Shown: in pieces, positions 46,101 through 55,033 of the stretch | Numbering within the stretch: position 1 is the stretch's first letter | How the letters are laid out: the number at the start of each line of letters is the position of its first letter | Notes under the pieces: model-generated | What the model saw: only the letters and a program-made list of their open reading frames with translations | What the model was told of the DNA's origin: nothing | Databases searched by the model: none | Program-made: the position numbers and the translations under genes | Source: Bdellovibrionales bacterium RIFOXYD12_FULL_39_22 | Lineage (GTDB): Bacteria > Bdellovibrionota > Bacteriovoracia > Bacteriovoracales > Bacteriovoracaceae | Length of the DNA stretch: 62,998 nucleotides | Assembly: GCA_001770205.1 (NCBI GenBank) | Contig: MEQL01000023.1 | Coordinates: forward strand, 1 to 62,998 | Direction: 5' to 3'

Positions 46101-47347
46101 TATACGCCGCCAGTGACACCGACAGTGGATCTGTACATCTTGGCTGGAACGCCATGACAACTCCTTCCGCCATCACCTTTACTAAATATAATATTTACCG
46201 CGCAGAGACCCCTCTTCCGATTTCCACGGCCGACCTGGCCGCTGGAGGATTTCTTCTGGCCAGTGTAACTGCCGCTAGTAGCAGCTACTACGACACCGAC
46301 CCTTCTCTAGAACTAGGAAAAAGTTATTACTATACCATTCGCCCCATCTACGGTACTGCTCCCGAAACACTAGTAGAAGTTGATGCTGGAGATGTTAGTG
46401 CTCAAATAAAAATTACCATTCCCCCACCCAACATGAGTTTGGTACATCGCTGGATAAGCAACATTGAACAATGTGCCCTAATGGCCAGAGATGTCGATAA
46501 AAATAATAATTTTCGCTGCAACTATGCCGGAATTGATAACAAAGATGGATTCCTTGATCAAGGATATGATCTTTTTGTTGATCGATACGAAACATCTGTT
46601 AACGTAGCTGGTGATGGACAAAGTGTCCCGGCCGTTTTACCTAGTGGCAGACTTAGTCAGCTAGCGGCCAATACCCTTTGCCAAACAATGGAAGAATCAA
46701 TTAATGGATCACTCTATCAAAAACGTCTTCTTCGTCGAACAGAACAAGTTGTGGCCTCCTCCTGGCCGTCAACATTGCTTGATGCTGATAGAGAAAAAAT
46801 TGAAAATGGAACAGTAAGCGGGGCCTGCGCCAATACGCAGACCGAGATTCAAGTGGCCGGCAGTAAGGCCCTCTGCGTCTCTCGTTATGGCATCTACGAT
46901 ATGATCGGCAATCTATGGGAATGGGCATCAGATAGAACTAGTAATGGCATAGGAGTCGCTACTAGTCTTGACCCGGACAATACGGCGATCATAGGAATAT
47001 TTGTCGGAGGTATAAATGCTGGTGCTATTATCAGTAATGCCACTTGTTTTTCGACTGTACTGGGCTCTCCTCGACCGATTTCTGGTGGAGTATGTATGAA
47101 TGACAGCATGGCCATAGCTTCCTTGGGCACGAACAAACTAGAAGGAGACTACTACTGGCCGCCTATTGGCAGTGGCGGCAAAGGTGTGCGCGGCGGAGGG
47201 GGACTAGGAATCAGTGTTACCGATCCCTTTAAAGGAAAATCTGGCCGTTATACTGTTGATTGGTACACCCCTATTAGCCCCACTACCGAAGTTCCTCTTA
47301 CTCACTACCTATATACCGGCGGCAGATGTGGGTTTGCAGTCCACTAA
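43127..47347 (+). CDS. Giant lipoprotein with choice-of-anchor D repeats and FGE-like C-terminus
   Basis: A 1406-residue lipoprotein. ATG 43127 is chosen (GAGG 8-9 nt upstream); lipobox AILSAC gives a lipidated Cys. About eight repeats of 110-120 residues follow, each with a Gly-x-Cys...Cys-x-(I/F) core such as GGSCGGIVAGNSSCSIIVAF, typical of choice-of-anchor D/ASPM-SPD-2-Hydin beta-sandwiches. After one FN3-like domain (about 1000-1100) the last 300 residues are FGE-like, with RLLRRTEQVVASSWP, YGIYDMIGNLWEWASD and the final GGRCGFAVH. The C-terminal module is related to those of the two FN3 paralogs, although the repeat region differs. Divergent from them; probably surface-exposed. Confidence 0.75.
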   Translation: MRNYLLSIHSVMLLVMLAILSACKLDPSVAVSAGKSTPASLSLTGHELGVRETGEEFDFSITLKNNGNVAAKELKLITQLSTPFTFKDGEYPGTGGDCHNQVAGNDECTIVVTFKSEEDGEYLTDLSFSYNDGVEIKKSANTLRLQTKTKAKLVVRTMTEEDQLTSFNFGIKSLGTSHLQTLYLVNEGSFDATIIATPVMSAPIIYNGNGVFPGLGGSCGGIVAGNSSCSIIVAFAPEVVGPEARNLNLQYSDGVGNITTLGYAIFGISANLRGNIVFDDGEAYQLGNYPINTPSNGYVYQVVVNNTREIDSINLTASLSNLSDFSFLGGSYPGLGGNCSTTLASQSNCSIFLSFHPQSLGIKESILRIDFNDNNELDPQNSFSQIIYSGNGVNPGNLQVTLESPSTVFELLESGGVESKTFMLRNVGSYKVSDIRAGEMPSPFLWDGGTCFATNALIAPNGTCTIVVKFAPTIAGSFSTPLPLIYNGGQGETSTSAIIISGSSSAVGKLTTTHSEIGTDLVIPPSMFGAITSDYTITLENIGEAVASEITFPLATDIAPFEVVSNNCGTALNAGASCQFVIHFSPTTAGQYTRSFYINYNNQIRLSSRLFSLVSSALSAATFDLSPTTLDLKGANVGDTVSDFITLTNLGTASATGITAVNIAPPFSIVPGGTCLSTSNFVLPQLRPGYSNTYDIACTLRVNFTPSALGAFNGEVAFSFYNGEATVTSGTIILQGLGANLGKLDLITPTLGPGTGLDLNEGSLYMGAAALNTDALQIFTYRNYGAANATNISLSALSAPFSYTADTCSGATIMPNGTCQFTVAFHPTIRNYTLNNNLWPSIITLNFDDGLEAKYRRILLTATANNPPDITIEDIDGAGSYDYGDVAVNVATLRGYKIKNNGETAATGLSVSLLNISDMPYSIKNSNCQTSLSAKANCTFNVEFRPALQTSFISQINTIYSNNSGGQILPTTFAIRGNGVNPVAVMSTWNDIYAASDTDSGSVHLGWNAMTTPSAITFTKYNIYRAETPLPISTADLAAGGFLLASVTAASSSYYDTDPSLELGKSYYYTIRPIYGTAPETLVEVDAGDVSAQIKITIPPPNMSLVHRWISNIEQCALMARDVDKNNNFRCNYAGIDNKDGFLDQGYDLFVDRYETSVNVAGDGQSVPAVLPSGRLSQLAANTLCQTMEESINGSLYQKRLLRRTEQVVASSWPSTLLDADREKIENGTVSGACANTQTEIQVAGSKALCVSRYGIYDMIGNLWEWASDRTSNGIGVATSLDPDNTAIIGIFVGGINAGAIISNATCFSTVLGSPRPISGGVCMNDSMAIASLGTNKLEGDYYWPPIGSGGKGVRGGGGLGISVTDPFKGKSGRYTVDWYTPISPTTEVPLTHYLYTGGRCGFAVH

Positions 47348-47354
47348 ATTAATT

Positions 47355-48443
47355 CTAAAACTTTACAACTCCCACTGCCGCAACGGTGGTGATATTATCT
47401 TCGATTTCTTCGTACAACATACCTAACACTTTTTGCTTATATGAGGCGATCTGATAGATCAGCGATAATTCTAATTTATCAGATAAAAAACCAACCCGTA
47501 GTGCATACTCGGAAATATCTCTATCTTCCGCTGAAATATCTAAATCAGTAGTGTACGCTAATGTCCCTATTTTAATTTGCGGAGTAATAAAAAAGTTTTG
47601 CATAAGAAACAACGACAATTCAAACCCATACTCTGTTAATTTATTTTCTACCTCTTCAGCATAATCTTTTTCGCTATCTTGCTTTAACTTGGCAATCAGC
47701 TCTATGTCATTTTGCGCCCACACCAATTCCGCCTCAACACAACTGCGTTCCCCAATCGCCCATTCCCCATCTTGCACCGGTGCCCGCAAGAGATAGGATA
47801 AATCTAAACTGGTTCCCTGGCGCCCTCCTTCGCGAAAATCGCTATACCCAATTGATGCTACGAAATGAGAAAAAGAGATTTTCTGCTCAGAGATTCCAGC
47901 GGTAGCAGAAGAATTACTATCTAATAAAAAGCGGCCACCAAAATAGAAAACGGAAGAGCGAAAACTACCACCAAGGCCCATGGTATTTTGGATAGCTTCG
48001 ATATCTGGCATACCTTCAAATTTTTCAGAAGAGCTCTCATATTCCGCACCTAAAGCAAAACTATCACTCAAGCGCCACCCCAAATAAAGGGCCGTCTCCG
48101 TAACCTTATAATCAATGGCCGGGTTATCAAGATTTTTATATTCACGATTGCCAGTATGATAGCTGGCATCTATCGAAAATTTATCTACGTTTGCAAAAAG
48201 ATATGGAATCATTGCTGACTCATTTATTTGCGACACTTCGCTTCCATCTTGTTTATTAGAAGTAGAAATAACTAAGTATTTCGCTCCTAGGCCATTTCTC
48301 TTTGACCAAGCAGTGGCCAATGAAGAGTTATTCGTTTCTAAATTATGTCGTCTGCTGTAGGGAGTAATGCTTCCGGCCCAAAGCTGTTGATTAAAAACAA
48401 TGGCCCCCAAAAAAAAGGGCAAAACTCGCGCAAATAAATTCAT
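47355..48443 (-). CDS. Putative outer-membrane beta-barrel protein
   Basis: A 362-residue exported protein. The signal peptide covers residues 1-23 (cleavage near LWAGS). The mature sequence is a long series of alternating amphipathic strands with charged turns (TALYLGWRLSDSFALGAEY, SVFYFGGRFLLDSN, LSLIYQIASYKQK) and ends in VAAVGVVKF, with terminal Phe as the barrel signal. GGAG lies upstream of the ATG. Estimated 14-16 strands, porin-like size. It is convergent with the giant lipoprotein at 43127, only 7 nt apart. The upstream DNA has a run of TTTTA units (48455-48478). No specific family is recognised. Confidence 0.6.
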   Translation of the reverse strand: MNLFARVLPFFLGAIVFNQQLWAGSITPYSRRHNLETNNSSLATAWSKRNGLGAKYLVISTSNKQDGSEVSQINESAMIPYLFANVDKFSIDASYHTGNREYKNLDNPAIDYKVTETALYLGWRLSDSFALGAEYESSSEKFEGMPDIEAIQNTMGLGGSFRSSVFYFGGRFLLDSNSSATAGISEQKISFSHFVASIGYSDFREGGRQGTSLDLSYLLRAPVQDGEWAIGERSCVEAELVWAQNDIELIAKLKQDSEKDYAEEVENKLTEYGFELSLFLMQNFFITPQIKIGTLAYTTDLDISAEDRDISEYALRVGFLSDKLELSLIYQIASYKQKVLGMLYEEIEDNITTVAAVGVVKF

Positions 48444-48677
48444 CTTTTCTCCATTTTATTTTATTTTATTTTATTCTATTCGCAATATACTCGATACTCC
48501 CTATCATTTTATTTCATGCCTAGAGTGAGAACAATCTTTTTTATGGCCTAATACCCAAGACCTCTTTCTTGACCATTGCGCTCAGGATCTGCCCAGACAA
48601 TATCCTCGTTGACAGTCTCCAAATATTTTTATGTACTCTTGCTAACCTCACTTTCACTTAATCGGAGCAATTGATAT

Positions 48678-49994
48678 ATGATTAATCGATACGACTCTGC
48701 CGAAATCAGCTATATCTGGAGCGACGAATTTAAATTTAAAACATTTCTCCGCGTTGAATTGGCCCTCCTTCGCGCTCTTGAGAGTAATCAAATTATTCCA
48801 CCGAATATTGCTAACGAAGTGGAAAAAAAGGCCCAAATTAATCCTGCCCGCATAGATGAATTGGAATTACAAACGAAGCATGATGTTATTGCTTTTTGCT
48901 CCTCTATTACTGAACAACTTCCTGCTTCTGTTGGTAAATTTTTTCATTACGGTGTAACTTCTTCTGATATCATTGATACTTCTCTATCTCTCCAAATGCG
49001 CGCCTCACTGGAACTAATCGAGAGCAAACTAGTAAAAGTACTCAGCACTCTTAAACATCGCGCACTAGAGTCCAAAAATATTATCTCTATTGGAAGATCT
49101 CATGGAATGCATGCGGAACCTTTAAGTTTTGGCCAGAAATTACTAGGCCATTATTGTGAATTTAAGCGACGTCATGACGATCTAATAACCTTTATGCAAA
49201 CAGAATTAACTGCCCAATTTTCAGGCGCAGTGGGGAACTACACCATTCTCACCCCAGAAGTTGAACTGCAGGCCGCGGCGGCCTTGGGACTTACCGTTGA
49301 AGAGCTATCAACCCAAATTATCCCCCGCGATCATATTGCCAAAGCAGTCTCAATCGGTGCCATGATCGCTGCGGCCATAGAACGCCTAGCGGTAGAAATC
49401 CGCCACCTTTCACGCTCAGAAGTTCAAGATGTAGCAGAGGGATTTTCGAAAAAGCAAAAAGGCTCTTCAACAATGCCTCACAAGAAAAACCCCATCTCTT
49501 CTGAAAATATCTCGGGCCTTGCCCGCGTAATTAAATCGCATCAGGCAATTGCGCTAGAAAATATTGTGCTCTGGCATGAACGCGACATCTCTCATTCCAG
49601 CGCAGAACGGTTATATCTGCCTGATCACTTTGGACTACTTTACTATGCGCTGGGAAGATTAGACGACATGCTAACTAATTTAACTATCAATAAAGAAAAA
49701 ATTGAAAGCAAAATTGCCATCGACTTTAGCTATCTATCCAGTTATTTTTTACATTTAATTATTACCGAATGCGAGATAACTCGCGAAGCGGCCTATGAAA
49801 TTATCCAAAAAAGTTCTTTTGAACTATCTCCTCAAGAAAAGTCCGAAAATAATCTAAAACAATTTATAGATAAGTTAGAGAACAATCTGGCACTCGCTAA
49901 AGTAAAGTACAAACTGCCTTCTCTAGATTTAGAAAAAATTCGCAGCATCTATACCAAACAAATCGACAAAGTATTTAATCGCGTTCTTTCTTAG
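48678..49994 (+). CDS. purB: Adenylosuccinate lyase
   Basis: A 438-residue lyase of purine synthesis. It cleaves SAICAR to AICAR and adenylosuccinate to AMP, releasing fumarate in both. The fumarate-lyase signature GSSTMPHKKNP lies near 264-274. The other conserved regions are HYGVTSSDIIDT with its Ser/Asp, and SIGRSHGMHAEP with the catalytic His. Length matches the Bacillus-type PurB (about 430). The start at 48678 is supported by CGGAG 8-9 nt upstream. A single gene, not in a purine operon, followed by a convergent peptidase with a hairpin between. Confidence 0.93.
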   Translation: MINRYDSAEISYIWSDEFKFKTFLRVELALLRALESNQIIPPNIANEVEKKAQINPARIDELELQTKHDVIAFCSSITEQLPASVGKFFHYGVTSSDIIDTSLSLQMRASLELIESKLVKVLSTLKHRALESKNIISIGRSHGMHAEPLSFGQKLLGHYCEFKRRHDDLITFMQTELTAQFSGAVGNYTILTPEVELQAAAALGLTVEELSTQIIPRDHIAKAVSIGAMIAAAIERLAVEIRHLSRSEVQDVAEGFSKKQKGSSTMPHKKNPISSENISGLARVIKSHQAIALENIVLWHERDISHSSAERLYLPDHFGLLYYALGRLDDMLTNLTINKEKIESKIAIDFSYLSSYFLHLIITECEITREAAYEIIQKSSFELSPQEKSENNLKQFIDKLENNLALAKVKYKLPSLDLEKIRSIYTKQIDKVFNRVLS

Positions 49995-49997
49995 GCC

Positions 49998-50016
49998 TGG
50001 CCATTTATAATGGCCA
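49998..50016. terminator. Inverted repeat between convergent purB and pepT
   Basis: TGGCCAT and ATGGCCA pair around a TTATA loop, 4 nt after the purB stop. There is no strong T-run on either side, so termination would be weak or partly dependent on other factors. Its place between convergent genes suits a bidirectional terminator. Confidence 0.45.
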
Positions 50017-50036
50017 ACCCTTTAAGCGCATCGCTC

Positions 50037-51266
50037 TTATTTTTCTCCCCACTCGACAGTTAAGGCAACTAAGGTCTCTAGTGATTTATGCATGCCATCT
50101 AGCGATATCCACTCATATCGCCCATGATAGTTGGAACCACCTACAAATATATTCGGCGTTGGCACTCCCATAAAAGATAATCTGGCACCATCCGTTCCTC
50201 CCCGAACTGGTTTTATGCGCGGAGTAATCCCGACTGATTCCATTGAACGCAACAATTTTTTCATCACCTGAGGATGTTTATCTATCACAATTTTCATATT
50301 GCGATATTGCTCTCTAAACTTAAGAACAATCTGCGCCAACGGATATTTTTTCTTTTTCTCCTCTACAATAGCGGCCATTAACTCTTCCATTCCATGCATT
50401 TTGCTAAGATCATGATCTCGGACAATCCCTCTAATTGAGGCCTTCTCAACACCTCCACTTACACTCATAATGCCAATAAATCCTTCATGCTTTTCGGTCG
50501 ATTCGGGTAGCATATTTGCCGGCCAAGCAGCTATGATGTCGGAAGCAATAATAACAGCATTGGCCATTTTATTTTTTGCACTCCCCGGATGAACGCTCTT
50601 ACCACTAATTTCAATTGTCAATTCATCGGCATTAAATGTTTCATTTTCCACAAACCCTACTAAGTCGCCATCAACGGTGTAAGCGGCCTCTGCGGCAAAG
50701 CGCTTAACATCAAAATGATCCATTCCACGGCCAATTTCTTCATCCGGAGTAAAAGCAAAATATATTGGCCCATGCTCCCAAGTTTTCTTTTGTAACAACT
50801 CCACTAATGTCATAAGAATTGCTACTCCCGCCTTATTATCCGCTCCTAGTAAAGTATCTCCGCTAGCGGTTACAATATCGTGCCCTTTGTAGTCCGCTAG
50901 TTCAGGAAAATGTTGAGGCGATAAAATGACATCGTCACTTATTTTGATATCGCCTCCCGAATAAGCACTATGTCGCTTGGGCCTTACATTTTTTCCCGAA
51001 GCATCCTCGGCAGTATCCAAATGGGCCAAAAATCCAATGGCCGGAATATTGGCGGCCGTCTTTTTACTTCCCTCAATAGAAAAATATAAATATCCCCGAT
51101 CAAGATAGGAATTTTTCACTCCCAACTCCTCTAACTCTTTTTGTAATTCTCTGGCCAATAGCTCCTGTCCGGAAGAAGACGGAACAGTAGAACTTTTACT
51201 ATTTGCCTGAGTATCAATCTTTACATATTTTTGGAAACGATTCCAAAGTGACTCTTTCATCTCCAT
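50037..51266 (-). CDS. pepT: Peptidase T (tripeptide aminopeptidase)
   Basis: A 409-residue M20-family zinc exopeptidase that removes the N-terminal residue of tripeptides in the cytoplasm. Metal and catalytic motifs are complete: GFLAHLDTAEDASG (first His and Asp), LLGADNKAGVAI (bridging Asp), FTPDEEIGRGMDHFD (catalytic Glu-Glu) and TVDGD with its Asp. The dimerisation-domain motif is KSVHPGSAKNKM. The last metal ligand lies near the C-terminus, in VGGSNYHGRYE. Length equals E. coli PepT (408). AAGGAG lies 9 nt before ATG. Fits a peptide-consuming lifestyle, like the AmpG-like permease divergent from it. Confidence 0.92.
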   Translation of the reverse strand: MEMKESLWNRFQKYVKIDTQANSKSSTVPSSSGQELLARELQKELEELGVKNSYLDRGYLYFSIEGSKKTAANIPAIGFLAHLDTAEDASGKNVRPKRHSAYSGGDIKISDDVILSPQHFPELADYKGHDIVTASGDTLLGADNKAGVAILMTLVELLQKKTWEHGPIYFAFTPDEEIGRGMDHFDVKRFAAEAAYTVDGDLVGFVENETFNADELTIEISGKSVHPGSAKNKMANAVIIASDIIAAWPANMLPESTEKHEGFIGIMSVSGGVEKASIRGIVRDHDLSKMHGMEELMAAIVEEKKKKYPLAQIVLKFREQYRNMKIVIDKHPQVMKKLLRSMESVGITPRIKPVRGGTDGARLSFMGVPTPNIFVGGSNYHGRYEWISLDGMHKSLETLVALTVEWGEK

Positions 51267-51418
51267 AATAAGCTCTCCTTTAATTTATTATTATTGGCGA
51301 AAATTATCGGGTAGAAAAATTGATTATACAAGAGCGAGATTATTTCCACTGGCCCTAGGCCATAAGTAACGATATTATTTGTTAATCAGGCCTAGGCCTA
51401 AAAACAAGGATGTTTTTT

Positions 51419-52720
51419 ATGCTATCAGTTCTTTTTAATCCTAGAATGCTAGTAACGCTGCTCATGGCGTTTTCTTCTGGAATTCCTTTGGCACTAACCA
51501 GCTCCACTTTACAGGCCTGGATGACTGAAGAGAAAATCGACATTGGAACCATGGGAATTTTTTCACTAATCGCCTTGCCATATTCGCTAAAATTTCTATG
51601 GGCACCACTAATTGACCGCTACGTTCCACCACTTTTAGGAAGACGGACTGGATGGATTTTAATTGCTCAACTAATGCTGGCCCTTTCTATCGCGGCCATG
51701 GGCTTTATTCCCCCTTCGGCCATGGTTTCCTACTGGCCCTTGGCCCTCGTTCCTCTTTTAGTCGCTTTTTTTAGTGCCTCTCAAGATATTGTTGTTGATG
51801 CTTATCGAGCAGATCTACTTACTCCTAAAGAGCGAGGTTTTGGATCGGCCTTATACGTTACCGGCTACCGAATTGCCATGCTAGTTTCTGGCGGCGTTAC
51901 GCTAATTTTAGCGGATCATATGCCCTGGAAATCAGTTTATCTGATTATGTCTGCCACTATGATAGTAGGAATTTTGGCCTCAATTTTTGCCCCTGAACCT
52001 GCCCAGTCGGTGGCAACTCCCAAAACACTAAAAGATGCCGTGGCCCTACCCTTTATAGATTTCTTCACGAGAAAGGGAGCATATGAAATTTTAGTTTTCG
52101 TCCTCCTATATAAAATGGACGTTGTCATGACGGTTGCCTTTACTACAAAGTTCATGATGGATCTTGGTTTTTCTAAAACCGAAATTGGAATCGTCTTTAA
52201 ATTTTTTGGCCTTTTTGCCACTTTGGGAGGAACTTTACTTGGTGGTGCGGCGATGGTGCGACTCGGATTAAAAAAGTCCCTATGGTTATTTGGCATCACA
52301 CAAGGCGCGGCCGGATTAACCTTTATGTGGCTGGCCACCCAAGGAATGCAAAAATCTATCAATCTATTTGAGATCATAAAAAATTTCTCCGGCCTAACAT
52401 TTTCTTTTTTGGAAGAACTAGGAACGATTGATCCCCTCATGGTCAGCTCTATCGCCATAGAAAACTTTTGCAGTGGGATGGGCAACGCTGCCTATTCTGC
52501 TTTCCTTTTAAGTTTATGTTCTAAAAAATTCAGCGCAACCCAATTTGCGCTGCTAACCAGTTTAATGGCCGCCTCACGTACTATCATTCAAACACCATCA
52601 GGGTACATTCAAGCGGCCGTGGGTTGGCCGATGTATTATCTAATTGCCACCCTGATTGCAATTCCCAGTTTATTGATGCTTTTGCGCTATGATAGGTGGC
52701 ATAAATTAGATGAAGAATAA
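51419..52720 (+). CDS. ampG: AmpG-like major facilitator permease
   Basis: A 433-residue inner-membrane permease with about 12 hydrophobic helices. The sequence LMAFSSGIPLALTSSTLQAWMTEE at the start, then SLKFLWAPLIDRYVPPLLGRRTGW, SASQDIVVDAYRADLL and YVTGYRIAMLVSGG are hallmarks of AmpG, which imports anhydro-muropeptides released from cell-wall turnover. ATG 51419 is preferred (AAGGA 8 nt upstream); ATG 51410 is in the same frame. Length is slightly below E. coli AmpG (491), lacking the last pair of helices. In a predator it could salvage prey wall fragments, which is inference. The divergent promoter region has two CTAGGCC motifs (51352-51398). Confidence 0.85.
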   Translation: MLSVLFNPRMLVTLLMAFSSGIPLALTSSTLQAWMTEEKIDIGTMGIFSLIALPYSLKFLWAPLIDRYVPPLLGRRTGWILIAQLMLALSIAAMGFIPPSAMVSYWPLALVPLLVAFFSASQDIVVDAYRADLLTPKERGFGSALYVTGYRIAMLVSGGVTLILADHMPWKSVYLIMSATMIVGILASIFAPEPAQSVATPKTLKDAVALPFIDFFTRKGAYEILVFVLLYKMDVVMTVAFTTKFMMDLGFSKTEIGIVFKFFGLFATLGGTLLGGAAMVRLGLKKSLWLFGITQGAAGLTFMWLATQGMQKSINLFEIIKNFSGLTFSFLEELGTIDPLMVSSIAIENFCSGMGNAAYSAFLLSLCSKKFSATQFALLTSLMAASRTIIQTPSGYIQAAVGWPMYYLIATLIAIPSLLMLLRYDRWHKLDEE

Positions 52721-54646
52721 TTATATTGTCTGCGGTTTCTTCTGCGTGAAGAGTGAAACCACAATCAATACCAAAAATCCAAGAGGTATTGTTACAATTG
52801 CCGGCTGACTAAAAGGGACAATGGCCATGGCCGGATCTATCCCGTAAACATCCTTGTATGCCTGCGCACTCAACAATATCCAAGATAAAGAAGAGAGCAT
52901 TCCCACCAAAATGGCCGAAGATATTCCTTCCTTAGTTGTCTTACTCCAAAAAAGCAACATGACCAAGGCCGGCAAATTGGATGAAGCGGCAATGTTGAAG
53001 GCCCATCCCACTAAAAAGTTAACATTCATTTTGGCAAACAAGATACCTAAAATAATGGCCAATAGTCCCACTGCAATAGAGGCAAATTTGGCGGAACGAA
53101 CTTTTTGAAAATCATCCATATCAATCTTCAGATAGTTGCTCATGATATCATGCGCGACAGCTCCGCTGGCGGCCATAATTAATCCGCTAACCGTTCCCAA
53201 TACGGTAGTAAATGCCACCGCTGAAATAATGGAAAAAAGTAGTTCATTAAAACTTCTGGCCAATAAAGGTGCGGCCATATTTGAATCCGACACATCCATA
53301 GTCCCACTAGTCATGGCCCCTAGTCCTAAAAATAGTGTCAGAACGTAGAAAAAGCCAATGGCCGCAATCCCCACTACCGTGCTCTTGCGAGCACTAATCT
53401 GATCTTTTACGGTGTAATAACGAATTAAAATATGAGGAAGCGAGGCCGTTCCACAAAACAGGGCCAACATTAGAGAAAGAAAATCTAACTTATCAGTTAA
53501 TTTTTTGCTCCTTACTTTTTTAAAAGTTGGACTCGATCCCGGTGTCATGAAATCGCTTCCAGGAGATGGACGCTGATAATAGACTGTAGTGGCCGTACCA
53601 TCTTGCTCCATAATTTTATCGCTACCCCACAAAATGACATTAGAGCTTTGCATCGTCTGAATAAAAGATAGTGGCCCCAATGGCCCCGTCTCTTTGACTC
53701 CCCCTGGTAGCGCATATGCATAACCAACTGGACTTAAATCTCCTTGGCCTTCTCCTTTCCCATGCGGTTTTCCGTTGGCCATTTTTCGGCCATCTTTGTA
53801 AGCAACCATCGTCTGGGTTTCAAAATATTTATCACCTTCTTCCTTACGCCAAACACTCACCTCTCCACTGGTTTTATCCAATATACGAACGTAGGGTTTA
53901 TCTACCCAGCCCTCTGATGGAGGGATCAATTCTCGCTGTGCATCTCCTGGTAGTGGTATTACCTCCGCACTAGAAAGATCATGTTTAAAGATTTTAACAG
54001 GTGTACCATCAGATTTTTTTGGTTCAGTAGAAATCCCTCTATTTAAAATCATAATAGTAATAACAAAACACAAACAAACAAGTAACGAACCTTTGATGAA
54101 CTGTACCCAAGTAGTTGAGACCATTCCAGCAGTAACCACGATAGTGATAACAACCAGGCCAACAATAATTACTCCGACGTAATGGGGAAATCCTAAAAGT
54201 GGTTGCACTAATGCCCCCGCTCCAACCATTTGTGGAATTAGATAGAAAATACTAACAACCAAAGTACTGATTGCAGCAGTAAGTTTGATGCTCCGAGAAT
54301 TAAATTTGTTATCTAGCGCATCAGCAAAAGTGTAGCGTCCAAGACGCTTAAGTGGTTCCGCAATAATAAATAGTGCAACGATCCAGCCGGCCAAGTAGCC
54401 AATCGAGTACAAAAATCCATCATACCCAAAAAAAGCAATCATTCCACAAATACCAAGAAAAGATGCCGCCGAGAGATAATCTCCCGCAAAAGCAATTCCA
54501 TTTACTGCCCAGTGAATTGTTCCTCCGGCAGTAAAGTATCCCTTGGATGATTTTGCTTTGGCCCCGAGATAGAAGCTAATTCCCAAAACAACGCTGATGA
54601 AGGCCAGAAAAATTATTATTGCTACTGGTGATGATGAGTGAATCAT
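52721..54646 (-). CDS. actP: Cation/acetate symporter, ActP-like
   Basis: A 641-residue sodium:solute symporter of the inner membrane. About 13 helices are seen, with the characteristic TAGGTIHWAVNGIAFAGDYLSAASFLG near the start and the late GWAFNIAASSNLPALVMLLFW. It takes up acetate and possibly other short-chain acids with a cation. Between helices (about residues 205-340) there is a hydrophilic insertion of roughly 130 residues (rich in Gly, Lys and Pro) absent from E. coli ActP (549). The insertion is known in some deltaproteobacterial-type relatives and would form an extra extracytoplasmic domain. The start overlaps the end of the DUF485 gene (4 nt), so both are co-translated. Confidence 0.88.
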   Translation of the reverse strand: MIHSSSPVAIIIFLAFISVVLGISFYLGAKAKSSKGYFTAGGTIHWAVNGIAFAGDYLSAASFLGICGMIAFFGYDGFLYSIGYLAGWIVALFIIAEPLKRLGRYTFADALDNKFNSRSIKLTAAISTLVVSIFYLIPQMVGAGALVQPLLGFPHYVGVIIVGLVVITIVVTAGMVSTTWVQFIKGSLLVCLCFVITIMILNRGISTEPKKSDGTPVKIFKHDLSSAEVIPLPGDAQRELIPPSEGWVDKPYVRILDKTSGEVSVWRKEEGDKYFETQTMVAYKDGRKMANGKPHGKGEGQGDLSPVGYAYALPGGVKETGPLGPLSFIQTMQSSNVILWGSDKIMEQDGTATTVYYQRPSPGSDFMTPGSSPTFKKVRSKKLTDKLDFLSLMLALFCGTASLPHILIRYYTVKDQISARKSTVVGIAAIGFFYVLTLFLGLGAMTSGTMDVSDSNMAAPLLARSFNELLFSIISAVAFTTVLGTVSGLIMAASGAVAHDIMSNYLKIDMDDFQKVRSAKFASIAVGLLAIILGILFAKMNVNFLVGWAFNIAASSNLPALVMLLFWSKTTKEGISSAILVGMLSSLSWILLSAQAYKDVYGIDPAMAIVPFSQPAIVTIPLGFLVLIVVSLFTQKKPQTI

Positions 54647-54930
54647 GACTGTTGCCCTCCGTTACCTGTTTTTTTACAAAGCTTCATGTAAATAACCGCT
54701 AAAACTAATGCTAAGACGATAAGAAAAAAACCGTAACTAACAGAGAGATTAAGTCCAAACAAAATTTCTCCGCCCATACGTTCTGGAAAAAAAGAGCTCA
54801 AGGCCATAAAACCGGCATAGGCGGCAACATATATGACAAACAAAAATGCCCCTATACGTGAATTGTATTTCACGACCAACTCATCCTCATGCTCTTTTGG
54901 TATTTCCGATTTAAAATCAAGACTGCCCAT
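54643..54930 (-). CDS. DUF485 membrane protein (YjcH-like)
   Basis: A 95-residue inner-membrane protein with two helices (about 28-48 and 60-85) and charged ends, the DUF485 layout. It is the usual partner gene of actP (YjcH in E. coli). ATG 54930 is used because AGGAGG lies 5 nt upstream; an in-frame ATG at 54951 is less likely. The stop overlaps actP. The exact role is not known; it probably stabilises or assists the symporter. Divergent from a large sensor gene at 55034, with 103 nt of shared promoter region. Confidence 0.82.
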   Translation of the reverse strand: MGSLDFKSEIPKEHEDELVVKYNSRIGAFLFVIYVAAYAGFMALSSFFPERMGGEILFGLNLSVSYGFFLIVLALVLAVIYMKLCKKTGNGGQQS

Positions 54931-55033
54931 GGCCCCTCCTAATTGAGACACATTTTTATTTTTATCTTGCCGATAATAAAATCAAACCTCATTATTACGG
55001 TAGAGCATATTTGTTGATAACTCAATACAATAA

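Noticed and set aside
43135..47136. Several minus-strand frames opposite the choice-of-anchor D gene
   Set aside because: All are shadows of a single well-formed 4.2-kb gene with signal peptide and repeats.
35219..47347. Diversity-generating retroelement, because FGE/C-type-lectin-like domains can be variable targets
   Set aside because: No reverse transcriptase, Avd gene or template repeat is visible in the window.
48455..48478. TTTTA tandem repeat as a regulatory or phase-variable tract
   Set aside because: Only about five units of low complexity upstream of one barrel gene; it may affect promoter spacing but nothing shows it.
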